The translations under genes were made by a program, and so were the position numbers. This document shows positions 1-5,018 of a stretch of DNA of 9,784 nt, piece after piece (within the stretch, counting starts at the first letter, position 1; each line of letters starts with the position of its first letter). Origin of the DNA: DATLFI01 sp035524895 (lineage in GTDB: Bacteria > Acidobacteriota > Thermoanaerobaculia > Multivoradales > Multivoraceae); contig DATLFI010000018.1 in the NCBI GenBank assembly GCA_035524895.1, positions 1-9,784 of the forward strand. The letters are read 5' to 3'. The notes beneath the pieces are model-generated. The model saw only the letters and a list, made by a program, of their open reading frames with translations, had not been told where the DNA came from and ran no database searches.

Positions 1-253
1 CCCGAAGCCGTTCGAGCCCGGCCTCCCGACCCGGGTCGCCTTCGAGCTCCACGACGTCCTCCACACCTTCCGCCGCGGCCACCGGCTGATGGTCCAGGTC
101 CAGTCGACCTGGTTCCCGTTCGTCGACCGCAACCCCCAGAGCTGGGTCGAGAACATCTTCGAGGCGAAGGCGGAGGACTTCGTCGCCGCGACCCACACCG
201 TCCACCGCTCCCCCGAGCATCCGAGCCGGATCCGGGTGGGGGTGCTGGAGTGA
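1..253 (+). CDS. X-Pro dipeptidyl-peptidase / CocE-NonD family hydrolase, C-terminal fragment
   Basis: The visible frame opens at base 2, has 83 residues and ends with TGA at 251-253; the 5' part lies outside the window. The fragment contains the patterns RRGHRLMVQVQSTWFPF, DRNPQSW and a closing SRIRVGVLE. These match the end of the beta-rich PepX_C domain of the CocE/X-Pro dipeptidyl-peptidase (PF08530) family, where a 'kGHrlrvqisSs.FP..drNp' stretch is conserved. Members are serine hydrolases that cleave acyl or peptidyl substrates. The alpha/beta-hydrolase domain and catalytic triad are not in view, so substrate and localisation cannot be judged. The gene converges on selB, and nothing links it to selenium metabolism. 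Family assignment is confident, function is not. Confidence 0.85.
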   Translation, partial: PKPFEPGLPTRVAFELHDVLHTFRRGHRLMVQVQSTWFPFVDRNPQSWVENIFEAKAEDFVAATHTVHRSPEHPSRIRVGVLE

Positions 254-398
254 CTTATGGCGCGGGTGCCGGCCCTCGCCGCCTACGAGCTGGCGGCACC
301 ATCTACTCTTCCGCGGAAGCGCTCGGCGGCGATCAAGGAGCCCGGCGGACTTGAGCCACGCGGAGTCGGGACGTCAAGCGCTTGACGCCCGGGCGCAG
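254..398. other. Convergent intergenic region with inverted repeats
   Basis: These 145 bp separate the stop of the hydrolase from the stop (TAG, 399-401) of selB and contain no plausible gene. A possible stem-loop lies at 278-297 (GCCGCC, 8-nt loop, GGCGGC), followed by a weakly T-containing stretch; it could help end hydrolase transcription. Two perfect palindromes follow: CTTCCGCGGAAG at 308-319 and CGTCAAGCGCTTGACG at 372-387. The second begins 12 nt after the selB stop (reading along selB) and is flanked by GGG/CCC that could lengthen the stem. Neither has a U-tract, so a terminator role is unproven. Confidence 0.4.
372..387. repeat. 16-bp perfect palindrome downstream of selB
   Basis: The sequence CGTCAAGCGCTTGACG equals its own reverse complement. 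As RNA it could form a 6-bp stem with a GCGC loop, extended by two outer G-C pairs after one mismatch. It sits just past the selB stop codon in the convergent gap. It may be part of a selB transcription end or a dimeric protein site; the sequence alone does not decide. Confidence 0.4.
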
Positions 399-2348
399 CT
401 ACGGTGATCGCGCGAGCAAACGCAGGTCACCCGCTCGGCGCGTGAAGCCGATCGAGTCCAGGTGCTCGAGCAGCGGGATGGCCCACTTCCGAGTCAGCTC
501 GAAGCGGTCCTTGAACTCCTGGATCGTCAGCTTGTCGCTGCCGCGGTCCCGGAGCGATTCCTTCAGCCGCTCGATCACTGAAGCGGAGATCAGGGCGCGG
601 TTGGGCAGACGCACCAGCTGCCCCGTTGCCAAGAGGTGTTCGACGGCGGCGTCGAAGACCACCGGGGCCTCCGGGCTGATCGTCGCCCGTAGCGCGTCTG
701 CGTCCGGCGGGCTGAGGCCCCCGGTCTCCATCGCTTGCAGGAGCTCGGCCACGGCACGGCGCTCGGGCTCGCTGAGCTCGACGCGGCGCCCAGGAAGGGT
801 GACCATGTCGCCCTCGAGCTCGAGGATTCCCAAGCGCTGGAGCGACACGAGGTAGTACTCGGTAAGGCGGGGCGACAGCTTCGGCAGGACTTGGGCGACC
901 CAGTGCGCCTTGGGCATGGCAACCGCGAGGCGCTTGCGTTCGAAGAACCGCTCGAGGACCTTCGAAGCGCGCTCGACGAGCCGTTCGAATACTGTCGTGG
1001 CTAGCCAGCGGGGAGGCTCCCCCGGATCCTCGGAGATCTCCAGGAGGCGCTCCGACTCGACCAGCTCGGCGAGCACGGTTTGAATCTGCGCCCTCGGAAG
1101 CGCCAGGCGGGGGACCAGGTCTTCCAGGACGAGCCCCCGTGCGCCGGAGGCCTCGATCCAGTGATGGACCGCTTCGCCGGTGGATCGGGAGAGGGCCTCG
1201 AGGGCGCCCGGCAGGTTCTTGCGCCGGGGGTGTCGCCACTGGGGGTCCAGGATCGTTCCGCCTCCCAGGGTCGTGGCCGGCGTCGGACGGCGAACGATGA
1301 ACCGGTCTCCTCGCCCCATGACAACCGGTTCTCTGAGGCGGATCTCGACGAGGCCTTCGTCCGAAGGCTCGAGCTTGGTCGGCCGAAGGGTTCGAAGCGT
1401 CCCGAGAACCTCCGTCGCGTACAGGTGGAAGCGGATCTCGGTCGGCTCGTCGATCTCCACCGGGGAGTCTTTCAGCAGCCGGAACCGGGCACACAGCCGG
1501 GTGGTGGCCTGGAACGCCGCGGGGGTGACGAGCTGCAGGCCCCGGCGGAGACTCTCGAGCCCGACTCCTCCGACCTGAAGCGACGTGCGCTCTCCGGCGG
1601 AGGCGTAGGGCCGGTCCTCCCCGTGGATCTGGACGTTCCGAATCCGGACGGCGTCCCCGCCGGGGAGCAATGCGAGGCGGTCCCCCTGTTCGATGATGCC
1701 GCTGACGAGCGTGCCGGTCACCACGGTCCCGAGCCCCCTGAGGAGGAACGCCCGGTCGAGGGGGAACCGCACGGGGTCTTCCGGATGCTCCGCGAGGACG
1801 TGCCCGGACGCCAGGTCGAGCAGCCCACGCCGCAAGCCCTCGAGCCCCTCGCCCGAGACCGCGGAGACGCGGAAGACCGGAGCGCCGGCATAAGGAGTTC
1901 CCTCGAGGAACTCCTCGATCTCGAGCTCGGCGAGCTCCGCCAGGTCGTCCTCAACGAGATCCGTCTTCGTCAGGGCCACGAGGACCGAAGGGATCCCGAG
2001 CAGGCCGCAGATCGCCAGGTGCTCCCGCGTCTGGGGCATGACGCCCTCGGTCGCGGCCACGACCAGGAGCCCGATACGGATGCCTCCGAGGCCCGCCAGG
2101 GCGTTGTGCAGGAACCGCTCGTGGCCGGGAACGTCCACGAAGCCGACCTGGAGGTCACCTTCGGTCAGGTGGGCAAAGCCGATGTCGATGGTGATCCCCC
2201 GCTCCTTCTCCTCGGCCCAGCGGTCGCAGTCGATGCCGGTCAGAGCCTTGACCAGCTCGGTCTTGCCGTGGTCGATGTGCCCGACGGTTCCGACGACCAC
2301 CCTTCGCCAGGCGGGAGCGTCGGAGCGGAAGGCCGGGGCGGACGACAT
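399..2348 (-). CDS. selB: Selenocysteine-specific translation elongation factor SelB
   Basis: This 649-residue protein is the Sec-specific EF-Tu paralogue. It binds GTP, Sec-tRNA(Sec) and the SECIS hairpin of selenoprotein mRNA and delivers Sec at UGA. GTPase motifs are present: GHIDHGKT (about 23-30), KERGITIDIGF (48-58), DVPGHERF (72-79), TKTD (127-130) and SAVSG (162-166). Beta-barrel domains follow, including LRGLGTVVTGTL. The C-terminal half is winged-helix, ending in FKDRFELTRKWAIPLLEHLD and GFTRRAGDLRLL, the typical bacterial SelB RNA-binding end (E. coli SelB has 614 residues). I chose the ATG at 2346-2348 because the frame further upstream runs into the tRNA gene; no clear Shine-Dalgarno is visible. 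It starts 24 nt after the encoded CCA of tRNA-Sec and is probably co-transcribed with it. Confidence 0.97.
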   Translation of the reverse strand: MSSAPAFRSDAPAWRRVVVGTVGHIDHGKTELVKALTGIDCDRWAEEKERGITIDIGFAHLTEGDLQVGFVDVPGHERFLHNALAGLGGIRIGLLVVAATEGVMPQTREHLAICGLLGIPSVLVALTKTDLVEDDLAELAELEIEEFLEGTPYAGAPVFRVSAVSGEGLEGLRRGLLDLASGHVLAEHPEDPVRFPLDRAFLLRGLGTVVTGTLVSGIIEQGDRLALLPGGDAVRIRNVQIHGEDRPYASAGERTSLQVGGVGLESLRRGLQLVTPAAFQATTRLCARFRLLKDSPVEIDEPTEIRFHLYATEVLGTLRTLRPTKLEPSDEGLVEIRLREPVVMGRGDRFIVRRPTPATTLGGGTILDPQWRHPRRKNLPGALEALSRSTGEAVHHWIEASGARGLVLEDLVPRLALPRAQIQTVLAELVESERLLEISEDPGEPPRWLATTVFERLVERASKVLERFFERKRLAVAMPKAHWVAQVLPKLSPRLTEYYLVSLQRLGILELEGDMVTLPGRRVELSEPERRAVAELLQAMETGGLSPPDADALRATISPEAPVVFDAAVEHLLATGQLVRLPNRALISASVIERLKESLRDRGSDKLTIQEFKDRFELTRKWAIPLLEHLDSIGFTRRAGDLRLLARSP

Positions 2349-2372
2349 CGAGACCGTACGCGAAGAAGGAAA

Positions 2373-2471
2373 TGGCGGAAGCGCATGGGAATCGAACCCA
2401 CCCCCCGAACCGCAACGGCCCGGGACTACGGTTTTGAAGACCGCGAGAGGCACCAGCCCCTTGGCGCTTCC
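2373..2471 (-). tRNA. selC: tRNA-Sec (UCA anticodon)
   Basis: Read on the minus strand, the 99-nt gene folds as a canonical bacterial tRNA-Sec. The acceptor stem is 8 bp (GGAAGCGC with GCGCTTCC) with G73 and an encoded CCA (2373-2375). The D stem is 6 bp (AGGGGC with GCCTCT) closed by a 4-nt TGGT loop. The anticodon loop is CTTCAAA, giving anticodon UCA, on a 5-bp stem. The extra arm is long (CCCGGGCCG, TTG, CGGTTCGGG; about 9 bp including G-U pairs). The T arm is GTGGG-TTCGATT-CCCAT. The GGAAG/CTTCC ends, 8-bp acceptor and 6-bp D stem separate it from tRNA-Ser. Serylated by SerRS, it is the substrate of SelA and the ligand of SelB, both encoded beside it. Confidence 0.97.
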
Positions 2472-2490
2472 GTTTCTTGGCGAGTATTCT
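2461..2490 (+). promoter_or_regulatory. Possible selA promoter overlapping selC
   Basis: On the plus strand TTGGCG (2461-2466) and TATTCT (2485-2490) lie 18 bp apart and each match 4 of 6 consensus positions. A start near 2497 would leave a very short selA leader. The -35 would lie inside the tRNA gene and the -10 would overlap the selC -10 almost completely. This is the best candidate in a 37-bp gap, but a weak one. Confidence 0.3.
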
Positions 2491-2514
2491 ACTCATCCGC
2501 GACGACGTATGCAA
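2486..2514 (-). promoter_or_regulatory. Predicted sigma70-type promoter of selC-selB
   Basis: On the minus strand a -35-like TTGCAT (2514-2509) is followed, after exactly 17 bp, by a -10-like TAGAAT (2491-2486), 5 of 6 matches to TATAAT. Transcription would begin near 2479, about 8 nt before the tRNA-Sec 5' end at 2471, as expected for a tRNA gene. The -35 lies on the proposed ATG-CAA start of selA on the opposite strand. Confidence 0.6.
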
Positions 2515-3813
2515 GACTATGTGGTGGTCATGATGGAAGAAAACAAAGAAGGCGAAGTCGAGCACCGGCAGGCGCGCGACGCATGCCCCTACTACCGGCG
2601 CGTCGTCAACGGCACCGGAGTCATCCTCCACACCGGGCTGGGCCGGGCACCTCTGCCGAAGGAGGCCGTCGAGGCCATCACCGCCAGCGCGGGCCACCCC
2701 CAGCGCGTCGAGATCGACCTGGCCACCGGCGAACGGGGCGGGCGCGATCGAGGCTGCGCCCGGCTCCTGGAGGAGCTTCTCGGCTGCGAAGCGGCGACCG
2801 TGGTCAACAACAACGCCGCGGCGACGCTGCTGATCCTGGCGGCCCTGGCGCGCGGCCGCTCGGTCATAGTGTCCCGGGGAGAGCTGGTCGAGATCGGAGG
2901 CTCGTTCCGGATTCCGGACGTCTTGCGGGAAGGCGGCGTGGAGCTCCGCGAGGTCGGTACCACGAACCGGACCCACCTCCGCGACTACCGAGAGGCGATC
3001 GATGAACAGACCGCCATGCTCCTCAAGGTCCACACCTCGAACTACCGCGTGGTGGGCTCCACCAGCGAGGTGGAGATCGAGGCGCTGATCGAGCTCGGCC
3101 GGGAGCATGGGCTCCCGGTGGTCCACGACCTCGGCTCGGGCTGTCTGATCGACCTCGCCGCCCGCGGGCTGCCCGGAGAGCAGCTCGTCTCCCGGTCGAT
3201 CCAGGCCGGCGTGGACCTGGTCTGCTTCAGCGGCGACAAGCTGCTGGGCGGCCCCCAGGCCGGGATCATCGCCGGAAGCCGCAAGGCGGTCGAGCTTTGC
3301 CGCCGCCACCCGCTGTTCCGAGCGGTCCGGCCGGGTCGCCTGATCTACGCCGCCCTCGAGGCCACCTTGCGGATTTACCGAGACGGCGAAGCTCGGGCCC
3401 TGAGAGAGATCCCGGCTGTCCGATCGCTCCTGGCGAGGGAGGAGGAGCTTCGCGAGCGAGCCGAAGACCTGGCCGGACGCCTCCAGGCCCTCGAAGGGCT
3501 CGACGTGACCGCACTCCCATGCGAGTCTCAGGCAGGGAGCGGGTCGCTCCCGACTCGGGAGTACCCGAGCTGGGGAGTCTCGCTCGTTCCACGAGCCGGC
3601 TCGGCCGATCGGCTGGCCGAGCTGCTCCGCGACGGAGAGCCGGCGATCCTTGCCCGAGTGTGGGAAGCGGCCGTGCTGCTGGACGTGCGAACGCTGGAGG
3701 ACGACGAGATCCCCTGGATCGCGCAACGGCTGGAGGAGATCGCTGGTGGGGACGGTGCTTGGCCTCGCGGGGCCGGGACCAGGCCAGTAGTGGCCCGAGG
3801 CGGCTGTTCTTGA
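2509..3813 (+). CDS. selA: L-seryl-tRNA(Sec) selenium transferase SelA, lacking the N-terminal domain
   Basis: SelA is a PLP enzyme that converts Ser-tRNA(Sec) to Sec-tRNA(Sec) using selenophosphate. The reading gives 434 residues. Family patterns are clear: VVNGTGVILHTGLGRAPL near residues 32-49, VVNNNAAATLL, VGTTNRTHLRDY, HTSNYRVVG, VVHDLGSG (Asp207 at the PLP nitrogen position) and CFSGDKLLGGPQAG (Lys244, presumed Schiff-base lysine). E. coli SelA has 463 residues and a helical N-terminal domain before the NATG motif. Only about 30 residues precede it here, and selC lies immediately upstream, so the domain is absent rather than missed. ATGs at 2530 and 2533 and GTGs at 2521 and 2524 are alternative starts; none has a strong Shine-Dalgarno. 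The usual RxDK near the LEATLR motif reads RPGR (3328-3339), judged from memory of the family. It diverges from selC. Confidence 0.93.
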   Translation: MQDYVVVMMEENKEGEVEHRQARDACPYYRRVVNGTGVILHTGLGRAPLPKEAVEAITASAGHPQRVEIDLATGERGGRDRGCARLLEELLGCEAATVVNNNAAATLLILAALARGRSVIVSRGELVEIGGSFRIPDVLREGGVELREVGTTNRTHLRDYREAIDEQTAMLLKVHTSNYRVVGSTSEVEIEALIELGREHGLPVVHDLGSGCLIDLAARGLPGEQLVSRSIQAGVDLVCFSGDKLLGGPQAGIIAGSRKAVELCRRHPLFRAVRPGRLIYAALEATLRIYRDGEARALREIPAVRSLLAREEELRERAEDLAGRLQALEGLDVTALPCESQAGSGSLPTREYPSWGVSLVPRAGSADRLAELLRDGEPAILARVWEAAVLLDVRTLEDDEIPWIAQRLEEIAGGDGAWPRGAGTRPVVARGGCS

Positions 3814-3838
3814 CGATGTCGGCCCCGATGGGTAGGCT
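3810..3838 (+). promoter_or_regulatory. Possible promoter of the selenoprotein gene
   Basis: TTGACG (3810-3815, 5 of 6 matches to TTGACA) overlaps the selA stop codon and is followed after 17 bp by TAGGCT (3833-3838, a poor -10 with 3 of 6 matches). A start near 3845 would give a leader of about 50 nt. The 82-bp selA-selenoprotein gap is compatible with either this promoter or read-through from selA. Confidence 0.3.
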
Positions 3839-3880
3839 CCGACTTCGAGCCGGCATCCTGGCAATGATCTACGGTTACGT

Positions 3881-3894
3881 AAGGAGCGAGCTCC
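3881..3894 (+). promoter_or_regulatory. Shine-Dalgarno of the selenoprotein gene, partly self-complementary
   Basis: AAGGAG (3881-3886) stands 9 nt before the ATG at 3896 and fixes that start. GGAG (3883-3886) can pair with CTCC (3891-3894) around a CGAG loop. That 4-bp stem would partly hide the ribosome site. The stem is short and any regulatory effect is speculative. Confidence 0.65.
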
Positions 3895-3895
3895 A

Positions 3896-4963
3896 ATGAA
3901 GCCAACACTCCGATCTGTCTCTTGGCTGGTCGTCCTCGCTCTCTGGAGCGTCGGGACACTCTTCGCCGCCCAAGCCGAACGCGCCTTCGACCTTTCAGTC
4001 GCCCAGGTACGCGAGCTCCTGACGGGCATCCAACAGGCCATCGGCGAAGCGAGGTTGCGGGGCGACGATCTCACCGAGGAGCGCACCGGCGCCCGAGCCG
4101 AGATCCAGAAGCTATGGGCCCTCGGACGAACGAACCCGGCCAGCGAAGCGGGCAAGCTCGCGACGGAAGAGGCCATTCACCAGCTCGTGCATCTGGGCCG
4201 CTACACCGAGGCCTATGACAAGGTGGATCTTCTCGTTCCCGGAGAGCCCGCCTGGTCCAGGATACTGGAGGTCCTTCTCGAAGCCGGGGAGCTGTCGGGA
4301 GACTACTCGGCGGGAATCGAGCACGCCCTCAGTCGCCTCGATCGCGAGCTGACCCCGGACGAGCGGACCCATGCGCTTTCGGTCCTGGGTTCGGCCTACA
4401 AGGCGAGCGGCCGGAAAGACGAAGCGATCGCAACATTCCGCAAGGTCGTCGCCGAAACCCCCGAGACTCCGAGAGGGCAGCGCGCTCGTGGGCATGCCCA
4501 CGAGCTGATCAACCTGAACCCGGGCCAGCCCGCGCCTCTGTTCGAAGCGCCCAGTCTCGCCGGCGATTCGGTCGCCTTGGACGACTTTCGAGGCCGGGTG
4601 GTGCTCATGTCCGTATGGGCCTCCTGGTGAGCGGTCTGCGTAGGGGAGTTTCCCCTACTCGACGAGCTCGACAGGAAGTACGGACACGAAGGGCTGGAGA
4701 TCGTCGGCTTCACTCTCGACGTCGACTGCAACAAGGCGAAAGCCGTCCTCGCCCGAAAGCCGACCTCTTGGGTCCAGCTTTGCTCCGGTGAGGGAGAGAC
4801 GGGGACCATCGCGACCAGCTACAATATTCTCGGCACACCCACCTATATCGTCATCGATCGGAAGGGGGACCTCGCCGGCCGCCGGAGCTCTTTTGAAGGC
4901 TTGGAGCGGCTGGTCGCAGATACGCTTGCGGGCAAGGGCTCTGAAGGCCCCGGCGGGCGCTGA
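3896..4963 (+). CDS. Exported TlpA/thioredoxin-like selenoprotein (UxxC), TGA at 4628-4630 read as selenocysteine
   Basis: I read this as 355 residues with Sec at 245. A plain translation would stop at TGA 4628-4630 after 244 residues, inside the redox motif. In the same frame the sequence continues open to TGA 4961-4963 and completes a TlpA/AhpC-TSA-type fold. PGQPAPLFEAPSL and LDDFRGRVVLMSVWASW precede the TGA; AVC, then EFPLLDELDRKY and LEIVGFTLDVD, follow; GTPTYIVIDRKG carries the cis-proline (Pro315). The active site is thus Sec245-Ala-Val-Cys248, with Sec replacing the N-terminal attacking Cys. Residues 1-27 form a signal peptide ending AQA. Residues 30-205 are helical with a TPR-like unit (about 159-192). 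It probably acts as a periplasmic or membrane-attached thiol-disulfide oxidoreductase; partners are unknown. A SECIS-like hairpin lies at 4640-4658 and selA, selB and selC are adjacent. Confidence 0.9.
4628..4630 (+). other. In-frame UGA selenocysteine codon
   Basis: This TGA falls between WASW and AVC, where TlpA/thioredoxin proteins have the first Cys of WCxxC. It is the only in-frame stop between the ATG at 3896 and the stop at 4961. The downstream residues continue the same domain, which a true stop or pseudogene would not predict so exactly. Confidence 0.9.
4640..4658 (+). promoter_or_regulatory. Bacterial SECIS element (hairpin after the Sec UGA)
   Basis: The 7-bp perfect stem GTAGGGG (4640-4646) with CCCCTAC (4652-4658) encloses the loop AGTTT. 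Pairing A4647 with T4651 would give an 8-bp stem and a GUU triloop. The loop begins 17 nt after the UGA and carries an early G followed by U. This fits the described bacterial SECIS pattern: an apical loop roughly 16-37 nt from UGA, with G at loop position 1 or 2. It would be bound by the C-terminal winged-helix part of the SelB encoded nearby. The hairpin lies within the coding sequence, as usual in bacteria. Confidence 0.85.
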
Positions 4964-4992
4964 GCCTTCGGCGAGGGCCTGCCGCGCTCGGG

Positions 4993-5018
4993 TCACCTTC
5001 GTGTCTCACCTTCGTGTC
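4993..5018. repeat. Perfect 13-bp tandem duplication
   Basis: TCACCTTCGTGTC occurs twice head-to-tail (4993-5005 and 5006-5018). The second copy holds the stop codon (TCA, 5006-5008) and last codons of the minus-strand gene ending at 5006. The first copy falls just after that stop, so the protein end is unchanged. It looks like a replication-slippage duplication in the convergent gap. Confidence 0.8.

Noticed and set aside
2349..2453. Extension of selB to an ATG at 2453, adding 35 residues.
   Set aside because: The extra codons lie largely inside tRNA-Sec, and the extension has no similarity to SelB N-termini; the GTPase domain begins shortly after the ATG at 2348.
1080..3005. A long plus-strand open frame (about 640 codons) antisense to selB and selC.
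   Set aside because: It overlaps selB, the tRNA and the selA start, has no recognisable domain, and is the low-stop shadow expected in GC-rich DNA.
3762..3801. A GCCTCG/CGAGGC hairpin at the end of selA followed by a short T-containing stretch, as a terminator.
   Set aside because: The stem is interrupted with a 28-nt branched interior, lies within selA codons, and the T-run is poor.
2155..4176. A long minus-strand open frame antisense to selA.
   Set aside because: Its composition is that of a shadow frame; it overlaps selA, selC and selB and has no family resemblance.
3896..4630. A complete 244-residue protein ending at TGA 4628-4630, or a pseudogene with a nonsense mutation.
   Set aside because: It would end between the W and the first Cys position of the thioredoxin motif. 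The same frame continues without frameshift through the rest of the fold, a SECIS-like hairpin is correctly placed, and the Sec machinery is adjacent.
4945..4980. AGGCCC/GGGCCT inverted repeat around the selenoprotein stop as a bidirectional terminator.
   Set aside because: A 6-bp stem with a 24-nt loop and no T-tract on either strand; insufficient support.
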